Shown: positions 25,625 through 35,365, numbered from the stretch's first letter. The stretch: DNA of 64,000 nt from Bacteroidota bacterium (GCA_013288685.1 JABDBM010000010.1:1-64000); one strand, 5' to 3'. Numbers and translations: made by a program. Notes: generated by a model from the sequence alone, not told the origin.

Positions 25625-26620
25625 ATGGAAACTGTTGTTAGTGGTATCCGTTCTACCGGGAACTTACATTTAGGAAATTATTACGGCGCAATACAAAATT
25701 TCGTGAAGATGCAGAACGAATATAACTGCTTTTTCTTCATCGCCGACCTGCATTCGTTGACCACCCACCCCACCCCTGCCGACTTGCACGGCAATGTTAA
25801 ACAGGTGTTGGTAGAGTACCTGGCCGCCGGCCTCGATCCGGAAAAGGTTACGTTATACATACAGTCGGACGTGCCGGAAACTACCGAATTATACCTGTAT
25901 CTGAACATGAACGCCTACGTTGGCGAACTGGAACGCAGCACATCCTTTAAAGATAAAATACGTGCCCAGCCCGATAACGTTAACGCCGGCTTATTAACCT
26001 ATCCTGTGTTGATGGCTGCCGATATTATTTTGCACCGTGCAACTAAGGTACCGGTAGGTAAAGATCAGGAGCAACACCTGGAAATGTCGCGCACGTTTGC
26101 CAACCGTTTTAACAGGTTATATAACCACGATTATTTCCCTGAGCCATACGCCTTCAACTTTAGCGAGAACCTGGTAAAAATACCGGGCCTGGATGGCAAA
26201 GGAAAAATGGGAAAATCAGAAGGCGAAGGCAATGCCGTTTACCTGTCCGATTCGCCCGAAGCTATCCGCAAAAAAGTTATGCGCGCCGTTACCGATAGCG
26301 GCCCAACCGCCGATAACCAGGAAAAACCGCAGGAAATACAAAACCTTTTCGATTTGATAAAGGTGGTTTCGTCTGCTGATACTTATGAGCATTTCGATAA
26401 CCTGTACAATACCTGCAACATACGCTACGGCGATTTAAAAAAGCAATTGGCCGAGGATATTATCATCGCCACAGCGCCTATTCGCGACCGAATTAAAGAT
26501 ATTTCTACAGATTCAGCCTACCTGCGCCAGGTTGCCCGTCACGGGGCCATCAAGGCAAGGGAAAGCGCTTCGAAAACCATAAAAGACGTAAGGGAAATTA
26601 TTGGGTTCAGGAGTTTCTGA
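25625..26620 (+). CDS. trpS: Tryptophanyl-tRNA synthetase
   Basis: This 331-residue class I synthetase charges tRNA-Trp. The HIGH-type signature is STGNLHLGNYYGA at 10-22, the KMSKS equivalent is GKMGKSEG, and the Trp-pocket region VLMAADIILHRATKVPVGKDQ is intact. The length and the METVVSGIRSTG start are normal for the family, so the start at 25625 is firm although only about 28 bases separate it from the divergent plsC gene. Confidence 0.96.
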   Translation: METVVSGIRSTGNLHLGNYYGAIQNFVKMQNEYNCFFFIADLHSLTTHPTPADLHGNVKQVLVEYLAAGLDPEKVTLYIQSDVPETTELYLYLNMNAYVGELERSTSFKDKIRAQPDNVNAGLLTYPVLMAADIILHRATKVPVGKDQEQHLEMSRTFANRFNRLYNHDYFPEPYAFNFSENLVKIPGLDGKGKMGKSEGEGNAVYLSDSPEAIRKKVMRAVTDSGPTADNQEKPQEIQNLFDLIKVVSSADTYEHFDNLYNTCNIRYGDLKKQLAEDIIIATAPIRDRIKDISTDSAYLRQVARHGAIKARESASKTIKDVREIIGFRSF

Positions 26621-26631
26621 TTAGTTCAGGA

Positions 26632-26726
26632 AAAGTCCATAGTCAATGGACCATAGACCATAGCAAGGTTCTCTGCTACGCCATGGTCCATAGTCTTTTG
26701 TCCATGGACAAAAGACTATGAACTAT
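26632..26726. repeat. CCATAGTCCATGG-type inverted repeat
   Basis: Several overlapping copies of (T)CCATAGTC and its complement occur, including TAGTCTTTTGTCCATGGACA followed by AAAGACTA. It lies just after trpS and could form a terminator hairpin. Confidence 0.55.
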
Positions 26727-26861
26727 TTTTGATACTTGATACTTCAAAACGTATATTAGGCGGAGTTTTATTTCGGCGTTAATGGCATGTTAACTTAAAA
26801 ACAACTATGAGCTATGAACCGTATAACTAAGATACCACTAACCACGAACTAACAGAAAAAC

Positions 26862-27476
26862 ATGCATATTGCGATTGTAGGAAACATTGGCGCCGGTAAA
26901 ACTACTCTTACCGAATTATTAGCTAAAAATTATGGGTGGGACCCTGTTTATGAAGCTGTAGATAATAATCCTTACCTGGAAGACTTTTACAGCGACATGA
27001 AACGCTGGAGTTTTAACCTGCAGATTTATTTTTTAAACAGCCGCTACCGCCAGATTATCGACATTCAAAAAAGTGGTCAGGATATTATCCAGGACCGGAC
27101 CATTTATGAAGATGCCTATATCTTTGCCGAAAACCTGCACGATATGGGACTGATGACTACCCGCGATTATCAGAACTATCAGGCCATATTTGATAATATC
27201 ACCGCCTTTATTAAACCGCCGGACTTGCTGGTTTATTTACGGGCATCAGTACCAACATTGGTCAACAACATTCAGCGCCGTGGCCGCGAATATGAAAGCG
27301 GCATCAGGCTTGATTACTTATCCAAATTGAACGATAAATACAACAAATGGATAAACGGCTATAAATTGGGCAAACTGCTGATTATTGACAAAGACAACAT
27401 TGATTTTGCTAATAATACCGAAGATTTGGCGACGGTGGTGCAGATGATTGAGCGGGAAATACACGGGTTATTTTGA
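26862..27476 (+). CDS. Deoxynucleoside kinase
   Basis: This 204-residue kinase phosphorylates deoxynucleosides for salvage. It has a P-loop at IVGNIGAGKTTL (4-15), the conserved EAVDNNPYLEDFY substrate segment, the DRTIYEDAYIFA motif with the catalytic DR pair and a lid region with RRGREYE. It resembles bacterial dAdo/dGuo kinases; the exact base preference is not read here. It stands alone between trpS and the lipoprotein gene. Confidence 0.9.
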   Translation: MHIAIVGNIGAGKTTLTELLAKNYGWDPVYEAVDNNPYLEDFYSDMKRWSFNLQIYFLNSRYRQIIDIQKSGQDIIQDRTIYEDAYIFAENLHDMGLMTTRDYQNYQAIFDNITAFIKPPDLLVYLRASVPTLVNNIQRRGREYESGIRLDYLSKLNDKYNKWINGYKLGKLLIIDKDNIDFANNTEDLATVVQMIEREIHGLF

Positions 27477-27536
27477 TTAGGTTGAAAAGGTTGTAGTTGT
27501 TGTAATGGTTGGAGTTGTCACTAAGGTTGTAAATCA

Positions 27537-27563
27537 CGTCATTGCGAGGAACGAAGCAACCTC
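27537..27563. repeat. GTCATTGCGAGGAACGAAGC-type dispersed repeat
   Basis: The sequence CGTCATTGCGAGGAACGAAG is the core of a short palindromic repeat that is common across unrelated bacterial genomes. It lies between the kinase gene and the lipoprotein gene. Confidence 0.65.
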
Positions 27564-27605
27564 TGAATGTGCTAATCATCATGTATTCAAAACAGGGTTA
27601 AAAGC

Positions 27606-28340
27606 ATGAACAAAAAGTGGCTTCTCATCATATTAATACTTCCACTCATTATAGCCTGTAGCGCAACTTCCGATGATTGGCAAGAATTAGATTTAGGTTC
27701 CTTTAAAATATCAATCCCAAAGCAATGGACTTATAAAAAAGTTCAGGGTGATGATTCATTTATTGGTGGAATTGTTGGTCCAAATGTCAACATTCAATTT
27801 GATTTTAGTAATATGGGTTATGCAGATGACCTAATTCCAACTGAACAAGAATATCTGCATGGAGAAGAATGGCAACAAGGCGGGTATTTTTATAAAGTTG
27901 GAGTAACATATACTGCTGATTTTAATGTTAAAAATGAAAAAACAGCACAAATGAAAAAAATCGGCACTACTGATTCAACGTTAGTTCATGTTGAGGCAGA
28001 CCCCATTTACCAAACTAAAACAAATATCCATTTGCCAACAACTGCTCAAAATATCAAGTTCCCTAAAGCAGATTACATTGCTGATATGACCTATAAGGAT
28101 AGCACCATCCATGTGCCAATCACTATCCCAGCCGAAACAAAAGCTCATCATATTCAGATTGACACTACCGACAAATATATCATCAAAACAGTTTGGCCTA
28201 AAGTTCCCTCGCAGGGGATAACGGGTATATATTTTAAAAGCAGGGCCTCCGATCTGACGTTTAATATAGTAGGTATTAATTTATCCAAGCAAAATCAACT
28301 TTTGGCGCTAAAAGCGTTTAAAACTATCATAATCAAATGA
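27606..28340 (+). CDS. Hypothetical lipoprotein
   Basis: This 244-residue protein has a lipoprotein signal ending in the lipobox LIIAC with Cys18 and is likely anchored to a membrane facing the periplasm. The region WQELDLGSFKISIPKQWTYKKVQG resembles PsbP-like or Gram-negative 'stress' lipoprotein domains, but I would not name a function. The stop overlaps the kdsB start by four bases. The base composition is more AT-rich than that of kdsB. Confidence 0.75.
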   Translation: MNKKWLLIILILPLIIACSATSDDWQELDLGSFKISIPKQWTYKKVQGDDSFIGGIVGPNVNIQFDFSNMGYADDLIPTEQEYLHGEEWQQGGYFYKVGVTYTADFNVKNEKTAQMKKIGTTDSTLVHVEADPIYQTKTNIHLPTTAQNIKFPKADYIADMTYKDSTIHVPITIPAETKAHHIQIDTTDKYIIKTVWPKVPSQGITGIYFKSRASDLTFNIVGINLSKQNQLLALKAFKTIIIK

Positions 28341-29068
28341 ACATCCTCGGCATCATTCCCGCCCGTTATGCTTCCTCCCGTTTCCCCGGCAAGCCTTTAG
28401 TTGATATTGCCGGAAAATCCATGATCCAGCGTGTTTACGAACAAGCCAAAAAATGCGCTGATTTAACTGAGGTTATTGTTGCTACCGATGATGATCGCAT
28501 TTTTAGCCATGTAATCAGCTTTGGCGGTGTTGCTGTAATGACCTCCCCGAATCACCAAAGTGGCACCGATCGTTGTGCCGAAGTGGCCCTGCAACATCCA
28601 CAATATGAGGTAATTATCAATATACAAGGCGATGAGCCTTATATCGATCCGGAACAGATCAGCAAATTAGCCTCTTGTTTTAAAACTGCCGATACCCAAA
28701 TTGCCACTTTGATAAAAAGGATATTAAGTATTGATGAGTTGGTTAATGTAAACTCACCGAAAGTGGTGGTCAATAATCTATCCGAAGCAGTTTACTTTTC
28801 CCGCTCTCCCCTGCCCCATATTCGAGGTCAGGAACAAGAAAACTGGCTGGAATACTTTGCTTATTTTAAGCACATAGGTATTTACGGCTATCGGGCTGAT
28901 ATTTTGCAGCAGATTACCAAACTGCCGGTATCACCATTAGAAAAAGCTGAAAGTTTAGAACAGTTACGCTGGGTGGAAAATGGCTATCGTATAAAAGTTG
29001 CCGAAACGGAGTTGGAAACGCATGCTATTGATACGCCAGGGGATTTGGAAAAGCTTATATTTGATTAA
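28337..29068 (+). CDS. kdsB: 3-deoxy-manno-octulosonate cytidylyltransferase
   Basis: This 243-residue enzyme makes CMP-Kdo from CTP and Kdo for lipopolysaccharide core. The signature is IIPARYASSRFPGKPLVDI at the N-terminus, followed by EVIVATDDDRI, INIQGDEPYI with the metal-binding Asp, and a C-terminal VSPLEKAESLEQLRWVENG. It is coupled to the lipoprotein gene by an ATGA overlap. The last 33 codons are duplicated 750 bases downstream as a fragment. Confidence 0.95.
   Translation: MNILGIIPARYASSRFPGKPLVDIAGKSMIQRVYEQAKKCADLTEVIVATDDDRIFSHVISFGGVAVMTSPNHQSGTDRCAEVALQHPQYEVIINIQGDEPYIDPEQISKLASCFKTADTQIATLIKRILSIDELVNVNSPKVVVNNLSEAVYFSRSPLPHIRGQEQENWLEYFAYFKHIGIYGYRADILQQITKLPVSPLEKAESLEQLRWVENGYRIKVAETELETHAIDTPGDLEKLIFD
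29056..29063 (+). promoter_or_regulatory. TATATTTG element within the kdsB 3' end
   Basis: This exact TAnnTTTG match overlaps the last kdsB codons, 26 bases before the ATG of the next gene. It may be the promoter of the secreted paralogue family. Confidence 0.45.
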
Positions 29069-29089
29069 TTATCTACCAATCTTACCACA

Positions 29090-29776
29090 ATGAAGGCCTT
29101 CAATATTATTAAATTGATTTTCGTACTTTCGATTATTCAGATGAGCAAAACTTATGCTCAAAAAGATTATGTTATCACAAAAAAACATGATACAATTTTT
29201 TGTAAAATAAAAGCCAATTTTGGGCAACACTCCGAATATAAAATTAACGGAGAGGAAAAATATCAGGAAATTGATACCGTCAATGTAATTCGATTTTACG
29301 TGGATAAAGACGGCTCTACCTGGGTGTTAAAAATATTACCTTTAACAAAAAAGCAAATAAAAGCAGAGGAGGGATACGTTAAATGGCTCGAAAAGGGCAG
29401 AATTAATTTATTTGAATATGTTTCGGGGACGCTTACATCTGTTTCGATGGGATATCAGCACACTCCGGTACCGGGTTCTTCCGGAGTTTCTTATAGAGTT
29501 GGAGCTGGCACTGGCAATAAGGAACCTGAAATATCCTGGGCTTTTAATAAAGGTGATGATACAAAACAATTGAACGACATTGGATTTAAAATAGGTGGCA
29601 AGTTAACGCCACGAAGAGACGGATTAAGAGAAATCATGAATTTAATGGCCGACAATCCCGGTCTGCTTGGCCAGCTAAAGGACAGTTCGGATAACGGTTC
29701 CTCATACGAGATTGTTAGGGAAGCTGTTGCTATGTATAACCAGCAATATTTATTTAGTAATAAGCCCCCTAAATAA
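29090..29776 (+). CDS. Secreted protein of a tandem paralogue family, member 1
   Basis: This 228-residue protein is not recognised. A signal peptide (to about YAQ, residue 23) precedes DYVITKKHDTIFCKI, the family signature also found at 29946 and 30645. Shared features are a short beta-rich N-terminal half, a KWLEKGRINLFE block and a C-terminal helical region. This member has an extra Gly/Ser-rich insert (PVPGSSGVSYRVGAGTGNK). It starts 21 bases after kdsB. Confidence 0.8.
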   Translation: MKAFNIIKLIFVLSIIQMSKTYAQKDYVITKKHDTIFCKIKANFGQHSEYKINGEEKYQEIDTVNVIRFYVDKDGSTWVLKILPLTKKQIKAEEGYVKWLEKGRINLFEYVSGTLTSVSMGYQHTPVPGSSGVSYRVGAGTGNKEPEISWAFNKGDDTKQLNDIGFKIGGKLTPRRDGLREIMNLMADNPGLLGQLKDSSDNGSSYEIVREAVAMYNQQYLFSNKPPK

Positions 29777-29813
29777 ATAACCCTATTAAAAATCCGAATA
29801 TTTGGAGGAGATA

Positions 29814-29912
29814 CTCTGGGTTGAAAATAGCTATCGCATAAAAGTTGCCGAAACGGAACTGGGAACACAAGCAATTGATATGCCGGGGGATTTGGAAAAA
29901 TTATTCCAATAA
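29814..29912 (+). pseudogene. Duplicated 3' fragment of kdsB
   Basis: The frame reads LWVENSYRIKVAETELGTQA...DMPGDLEKLFQ before a stop. It matches the kdsB C-terminus (RWVENGYRIKVAETELETHA...DTPGDLEKLIFD) at about three-quarters of positions. The sequence after the stop also resembles the kdsB-to-29090 spacer. No start codon or upstream half exists. It is best explained as a remnant of a tandem duplication that carried the kdsB tail together with the neighbouring secreted-protein gene. Confidence 0.85.
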
Positions 29913-29945
29913 TATTTCTATTTTTATCCGATAAACTTCATCACA

Positions 29946-30536
29946 ATGAAAGCCTATAAACTTCTCCTTTTAGTTTTTTTATGTTCAGTTGTTCACATCA
30001 ATAAAACTTTTGCGCAACAAGAGTACCCCGATTATGTTATTACTATCGGTGGCGATTCAATCCGCTGCGAAATAATCGTCCCTTTATTTGGAAGTGTAAA
30101 ATATCAAAGCGCATCGATGACGAAGGCCGAAAAAATTAAACCCGATGCTATTAAGGAATATTATATAGCAGACGAAAATATACTTCATAGAGCTGTATTT
30201 AAGGATAGCACATCGAAGCCAATGTTTATGACCGTTATAGAGAAAGGCAAACTAAGCCTTTACGAAATGGTTTATAACAACTATAGCAAATACGGCAATA
30301 CTACAACAACAGAATGGTATATTGGCAAAGGGTCAGACTATGTTAAGGATTTTAAATCTTCTGGCATTTATATCGGGAAATCCCGGAAAGAGCGAAAAGA
30401 TTACCTGGGCGATTTACTAAAAGATAATCAGGCTGTTTATAATAAATATATTGCTGAAGATAAATTCAGTTTTAAACAGATACAGAACCTGGTGCATTTA
30501 TATAATACTGGGCAGCCTTTGAGCGACGGAAATTGA
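29946..30536 (+). CDS. Secreted protein of a tandem paralogue family, member 2
   Basis: This 196-residue protein has a signal peptide ending near TFAQQ. The signature DYVITIGGDSIRCEI follows directly, then the block VIEKGKLSLYEM and the C-terminal KSRKERKDYLGDLLKDNQAVYNKY. It has no insert, unlike member 1, and is closest in length to member 3. The kdsB fragment lies just upstream, marking the duplication boundary. No function is proposed. Confidence 0.8.
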   Translation: MKAYKLLLLVFLCSVVHINKTFAQQEYPDYVITIGGDSIRCEIIVPLFGSVKYQSASMTKAEKIKPDAIKEYYIADENILHRAVFKDSTSKPMFMTVIEKGKLSLYEMVYNNYSKYGNTTTTEWYIGKGSDYVKDFKSSGIYIGKSRKERKDYLGDLLKDNQAVYNKYIAEDKFSFKQIQNLVHLYNTGQPLSDGN

Positions 30537-30644
30537 ATCGTTTGAAATTTATCTTATGAGTTATTCATACTGATTGTAAAGGTTTCGCTATAGCATTTGC
30601 AAGATTTATCGGTTATATTTATAGTACCAAACTGTTATCCCTAA

Positions 30645-31289
30645 ATGAAAACACTCACTACCAAGACAATTCTATTTAGTATTTTTCTGCTTCTCGCATT
30701 GTCTGTAAAAGCCCAAACCGACGACTACGCTATTACTAAAAATGGCGATACCGTAAAATGCCTAATGACCTTTCCAGATGGTTTTACACCGACTGATCAT
30801 TTATATCTAGGCGGAGCAAATATAAAATACCGAACCGGCGACACCTATAAAGAAGGGACAATAAGCCCTTTCGATTTTAAAGAATTTTATTGCTTTAGGG
30901 AAAAGCTGCTGTGCCGTTCGGTGTTTATAAAAGCAGAAGAGGGCCGTACGTTTATGAAGGTGTTGGAAAAAGGAAAAATAAATTTATACCAATTTGCCTA
31001 TCCTGGCTTTAATATTACTAACCAAAGTCGTAATCAATCTTACTATGTAATTTGGTATGTATCAAAAGGATCAGATACAGTGAAAGAATTGAAAACGGAC
31101 GGTTTTATTATGAAATCAAGAAAAAAAGAACGGCTGGATAATTTGGCCGAAATGCTGATGGACAATAAAGCTGTTTATGATAAATTTATGGTAAAAAATG
31201 TTTTTAGTTTTGGACGTTTGAGAAATTTTGTCCATTTGTATAATACCGGTGAACTTTGGAATAATAGGAACATATCGGATTTACCCTAA
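30645..31289 (+). CDS. Secreted protein of a tandem paralogue family, member 3
   Basis: This 214-residue protein has a signal peptide (to VKAQ, residue 24). The family signature is DYAITKNGDTVKCLM, followed by VLEKGKINLYQF and KSRKKERLDNLAEMLMDNKAVYDKF. The last shared motif, FSFGRLRNFVHLYNTG, matches FSFKQIQNLVHLYNTG of member 2 and is missing from member 1. It is the end of the array; an inverted-repeat region follows. Confidence 0.8.
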   Translation: MKTLTTKTILFSIFLLLALSVKAQTDDYAITKNGDTVKCLMTFPDGFTPTDHLYLGGANIKYRTGDTYKEGTISPFDFKEFYCFREKLLCRSVFIKAEEGRTFMKVLEKGKINLYQFAYPGFNITNQSRNQSYYVIWYVSKGSDTVKELKTDGFIMKSRKKERLDNLAEMLMDNKAVYDKFMVKNVFSFGRLRNFVHLYNTGELWNNRNISDLP

Positions 31290-31323
31290 AGGCGCTCTGC
31301 ATCATCACCCTTTTTCCGTCTTC

Positions 31324-31429
31324 GCAGGGTCTCTCAAAGAGGAGCCTGCGCGGGATGTGTGTGGGAACGGAACATTTGCTTGCTCGTAATAACCACAAAC
31401 AACGCAGGGTCCTCTTTGAGAGACCCTGC
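31324..31429. repeat. Perfect 20-bp inverted repeat
   Basis: GCAGGGTCTCTCAAAGAGGA at 31324-31343 is the exact complement of 31410-31429. The 66-base spacer is not palindromic overall. It could be a large stem or a non-autonomous element with terminal repeats. Confidence 0.75.
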
Positions 31430-31665
31430 TGGGACGCAAAAGCCAGATTCAGCTGTCAACCATAATTTTAAATTAACTAATTGATTATCAATAAAATAAC
31501 ACATAAACCATCGAAAATTCTGTAAACCATACGTAAACCACGCTTCCACCTTCGCAGTCAGGTTGAGAAACCCTGGTGGCACCATACCGTCTTCCCCATC
31601 TTCCCAACATTTTCAAACCTTTTCAACAATTACAACCTAACTTAACCTAAGTCGTATTTTTTTCT

Positions 31666-31673
31666 TACTTTTG
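31666..31673 (+). promoter_or_regulatory. pyrG -7 element (TACTTTTG)
   Basis: This exact TAnnTTTG match lies 60 bases before the pyrG ATG, leaving a leader of about 55 bases. I did not find a clear upstream TTG element. Confidence 0.55.
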
Positions 31674-31733
31674 CATCCCGTACACAAACAATTTACTCCG
31701 GCTTAAAAACCGCAGCAAATTCACAGAAAATCT

Positions 31734-33344
31734 ATGACTAAATATATTTTTGTTACGGGCGGCGTTACCTCGTCGTTAGGAAAAGGTATTATTTCTGCCT
31801 CTTTGGCCAAGCTCCTTCAGTCGCGCGGGTACCGCGTAACCATCCAAAAGTTCGACCCTTATATTAACATCGACCCGGGAACATTAAACCCCTACGAACA
31901 TGGCGAATGTTATGTTACCGAAGATGGCGCCGAAACTGATTTGGATTTGGGTCACTACGAGCGTTTTTTAAATACCCCTACGTCCAAAGCCAATAACATC
32001 ACCACCGGCCGCATTTATCAAAATGTAATAAACCGCGAACGCGAAGGTGCATTTTTGGGTAAAACCGTACAGGTAGTACCGCATATTACCGACGAAATTA
32101 AAAGAAACATCCGCATACTGGGCGAAAGCGGCGATTACGATATTGTGATTACTGAACTGGGCGGCACCGTAGGCGATATTGAATCGTTGCCTTATATTGA
32201 AGCCGTACGTCAGTTCAGGTGGGAAATTGGCGCAGGTAACTCTTTGGTTATTCACTTAACGCTAATCCCTTTCCTTGCTGCAGCCGGCGAATTAAAGACC
32301 AAACCTACACAACACTCTGTAAAAATGTTGTTAGAGTACGGTATACAGCCCGATATTTTGGTTTGCCGTACCGAATATCCGCTTAACCTGGATATCCGCA
32401 AAAAAATTGCTTTATTCTGTAACGTAAACGTAAAAGCCGTTGTTGAATCAATTGATGCATCAACCATCTATGATGTGCCGTTGCTGATGCTGAAAGAGCA
32501 ATTAGATAAAACCGTTTTAGCAAAATTAAAACTGCCGCATAAAAGCGAACCCGACCTGGAAAACTGGAAAGCATTTTTGGGCCGCCTTAAAAACCCAACC
32601 GACGAAGTGAGGATTGGCCTGGTAGGTAAATATGTAGAATTGCCCGATGCCTATAAATCCATCAGTGAATCGTTTATTCACGCCGGCGCGAGGAACGAAT
32701 GTAAGGTAAAGGTTGAGTACATCCCCTCAGAACAGTTAACACCTGATAATGCTGTTGAACGCCTGAAAGGCCTTCACGGTGTATTGGTAGCGCCTGGTTT
32801 TGGCGAACGTGGGTTTGAAGGTAAAATTGAAGCAATTCGTTATGTGCGCGAAAACAATATTCCGTTTTTTGGGATCTGCTTAGGAATGCAATGCGCTGTT
32901 GTTGAATTTGCACGTAATGTATTGGGCCTAAAAGAAGCCAGCAGTACTGAAATGAACCCTGACACCATCCATCCGGTAATCAGCATGATGGAAGATCAGA
33001 AAAAAATTGTAAATAAAGGCGGCACTATGCGCCTTGGCGCTTCGCCATGCGATTTAAAAAAGGGCAGCAAGGCGGCTAATTTCTACGGAAAAAGCCGTAT
33101 CAGCGAGCGTCACAGGCATCGCTATGAGTTTAATAATGAGTATTTAAAGGAATATGAAAACGCAGGCTTCCTGCCAACTGGTATCAATCCCGAGAACAAT
33201 TTGGTGGAAGTGGTAGAACTTAAAAATCACCCGTTTTTTATTGGTGCGCAATTTCACCCGGAATTAAAATCAACAGTTGCTAATCCGCACCCACTTTTTA
33301 TTAACTTTGTCGCCGCTTCGATGGCTTATGCCCGCAAGAAATAG
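31734..33344 (+). CDS. pyrG: CTP synthase
   Basis: This 536-residue cytosolic enzyme makes CTP from UTP, ATP and glutamine. The N-terminal synthetase domain opens with [12 protein letters not shown], and the GATase-1 domain has the nucleophile Cys in GICLGMQ and the His-Glu pair in QFHPELK. Full length is conserved. yidC follows 21 bases after the stop. It has its own promoter element and a leader that may allow nucleotide-dependent control, though none is visible. Confidence 0.97.
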   Translation: MTKYIFVTGGVTSSLGKGIISASLAKLLQSRGYRVTIQKFDPYINIDPGTLNPYEHGECYVTEDGAETDLDLGHYERFLNTPTSKANNITTGRIYQNVINREREGAFLGKTVQVVPHITDEIKRNIRILGESGDYDIVITELGGTVGDIESLPYIEAVRQFRWEIGAGNSLVIHLTLIPFLAAAGELKTKPTQHSVKMLLEYGIQPDILVCRTEYPLNLDIRKKIALFCNVNVKAVVESIDASTIYDVPLLMLKEQLDKTVLAKLKLPHKSEPDLENWKAFLGRLKNPTDEVRIGLVGKYVELPDAYKSISESFIHAGARNECKVKVEYIPSEQLTPDNAVERLKGLHGVLVAPGFGERGFEGKIEAIRYVRENNIPFFGICLGMQCAVVEFARNVLGLKEASSTEMNPDTIHPVISMMEDQKKIVNKGGTMRLGASPCDLKKGSKAANFYGKSRISERHRHRYEFNNEYLKEYENAGFLPTGINPENNLVEVVELKNHPFFIGAQFHPELKSTVANPHPLFINFVAASMAYARKK

Positions 33345-33365
33345 GTAATTGTACTAAAATTAAAA

Positions 33366-35198
33366 ATGGATAAAAATACGTTTACAGGATTATTCCTGAT
33401 CATGATTATAATGGGGGCCTCCTTTTATTTCATGAAGCCGAGTGAGGCTGATTTAAAGAAAGCAGCTATACAGGCACATGCCGATTCGATAAAAAGAGGC
33501 GATATTAAAGTAGCCGGAACTACTGCAAAACTCAGCGATACCACTAAAGCCCAGGTACCTGTAAAGGTAGATTCGGCAGTTTTAAAAAGCCCTTTTGGTG
33601 CAGCAACTGTTGGCACCGAAAAATTCATCACGCTTGAAAATAAAGACATCCGCGTACAATTAAGCACACACGGCGGTCGCGTTTATTCGGTAGAGTTAAA
33701 AAACTATAAAACTTTTAACAAAAAACCGTTGGTTTTATTTGATGGCGCCAGTAATCATTTTGGATTAACCTTCAACGCAGGTAATAATAGCATTAATACC
33801 GATAAACTGTTCTTCACACCAAGCGCAGGTGGTCTTCAGGTTGCAGAAAAAGACTCGAGCACACTTACTATGCGGTTGAGTTATAGCCCAACCCAGTATA
33901 TCGACTATATTTATTCGTTAAAAGGCACAGGTTTTAAAGTGGGCTTCACGGTAAAAGCTACCGGTTTAGACCAGGTAATTGCCAATACCAACAGCCTGAA
34001 CATTAACTGGCAGGCCAATATGTTAAAAAACGAGAAGGATATGCCGCAGGAACGCCGCTATGCTACCGTTTACTATTTTAACAATGAAAATACATTAGAT
34101 TACCTGAGCGAAAATAAGGACGACCAAATTGCTATCAACGATAAAAAGCTGCAATGGGTATCGTTCCAGGCGCACTTCTTTTCGGGTGTGCTGATACCTA
34201 AAGAGGGCTTTGATAAATCGAGCTTATCGGTAACTACCGATGTTAATGATACTACGCATTCCAAGCAAATGGCAGCAACTATGTCGGTTGCAAAGAGTAC
34301 TGATGGTACGTTCCCGATGGAGTTTTACTTCGGTCCTAATAAATACAGCATTTTAAAGACCCAGGGGCATCACCTCGAAAGGCAAATTTACATGGGCTGG
34401 GCGCCACTTGCATTTATCAACCGTTTTGCAGTATTGCCGGTGTTTAACTTCCTGAACCAGTTCACCACCAATTACGGCTTAATTATTTTGGCCCTAACCA
34501 TTGTGCTTAAACTGGTACTATCGCCACTTACCTACAAGTCGTACCTTTCGATGGCTAAAATGCGTGTGCTAAAGCCCGAAATGGACGAAATTAAAACCAA
34601 GGTTGGCGAGGATAACCCTACCCTGTTACAACAGGAGTATATGAAGTTATACAAAAAAGCCGGTGTAAATCCTTTAGGCGGCTGTTTACCGCTGGTAATA
34701 CAAATGCCTATTGTAATTGCTTTCTTCCGCTTTTTCCCAAGCTTATTTGAGTTGCGCGGACAAAGCTTCCTTTGGATGCATGATTTGTCCACTTACGATT
34801 CGATCCTGACGTTACCTAATATACCTTTCATTGGTAATCACCTGAGCTTAATGTGTTTGCTGATGACCATCAGTACGCTCATCATGACTTATTTTAACAA
34901 CCAGGTATCTGGTGCAACCGGGCAGATGAAATATATTGGTTATATCACGCCGGTTATCTTCCTTGGCGCACTGAATAGCTATCCATCAGGCTTAAACTAC
35001 TATTACTTTTTGGCCAACTTAATGACATTTGGTCAGCAGTATTTAATACGTTTTATGGTTGACGACAAAAAGATACACGCCCAGATACAGGAAAACAAAA
35101 AGAAACCTGAAGTAAAAAAGAAAACAGGCGGTTTTCAGGCTCGCATGGAAGAAATGATGCGCCAGAAACAACAATTGCCTCCGGCGAAGAAAAAGTAA
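33366..35198 (+). CDS. yidC: Membrane protein insertase YidC
   Basis: This 610-residue inner-membrane insertase helps fold and insert membrane proteins with or without SecYEG. It has one N-terminal membrane anchor (residues 5-22), a large periplasmic beta-supersandwich (about 80-350) and five C-terminal membrane segments from about 370 to 570. The tail is basic, ending QQLPPAKKK, and binds ribosomes in other bacteria. A strong terminator follows. The usual partners rnpA and mnmE are not nearby. Confidence 0.96.
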   Translation: MDKNTFTGLFLIMIIMGASFYFMKPSEADLKKAAIQAHADSIKRGDIKVAGTTAKLSDTTKAQVPVKVDSAVLKSPFGAATVGTEKFITLENKDIRVQLSTHGGRVYSVELKNYKTFNKKPLVLFDGASNHFGLTFNAGNNSINTDKLFFTPSAGGLQVAEKDSSTLTMRLSYSPTQYIDYIYSLKGTGFKVGFTVKATGLDQVIANTNSLNINWQANMLKNEKDMPQERRYATVYYFNNENTLDYLSENKDDQIAINDKKLQWVSFQAHFFSGVLIPKEGFDKSSLSVTTDVNDTTHSKQMAATMSVAKSTDGTFPMEFYFGPNKYSILKTQGHHLERQIYMGWAPLAFINRFAVLPVFNFLNQFTTNYGLIILALTIVLKLVLSPLTYKSYLSMAKMRVLKPEMDEIKTKVGEDNPTLLQQEYMKLYKKAGVNPLGGCLPLVIQMPIVIAFFRFFPSLFELRGQSFLWMHDLSTYDSILTLPNIPFIGNHLSLMCLLMTISTLIMTYFNNQVSGATGQMKYIGYITPVIFLGALNSYPSGLNYYYFLANLMTFGQQYLIRFMVDDKKIHAQIQENKKKPEVKKKTGGFQARMEEMMRQKQQLPPAKKK

Positions 35199-35244
35199 TT
35201 TGTTGTAAAGTTGAAATGTTAGCATATTCAACTAATGCCTCTAA

Positions 35245-35280
35245 AATAACCCGGTAGAAAACTCTGCCGGGTTATTTTTT
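35245..35280 (+). terminator. Intrinsic terminator of yidC
   Basis: AATAACCCGG and CCGGGTTATT form the stem around TAGAAAACTCTG, followed by a run of T. It is a classical Rho-independent terminator. Confidence 0.85.
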
Positions 35281-35353
35281 GCAGATAACCCAGCAACATT
35301 CCAACCTTACAACTTTTCAACATTTCAACTAAAAATTTTAGCAAAAAAATACA

Positions 35354-35361
35354 TACATTTA
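35354..35361 (+). promoter_or_regulatory. Candidate -7 element four bases from the start codon (TACATTTA)
   Basis: It differs from TAnnTTTG only in the last base and ends four bases before the ATG at 35366, the same spacing as at trpS. A leaderless mRNA is predicted. Confidence 0.45.
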
Positions 35362-35365
35362 CGCC

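Larger units (their letters stand above)
31290..31733. other. Intergenic region upstream of pyrG
   Basis: This 444-base stretch holds a long perfect inverted repeat (31324-31429), AT-rich DNA and the pyrG promoter element at 31666. No gene with good coding character is present. Confidence 0.5.
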
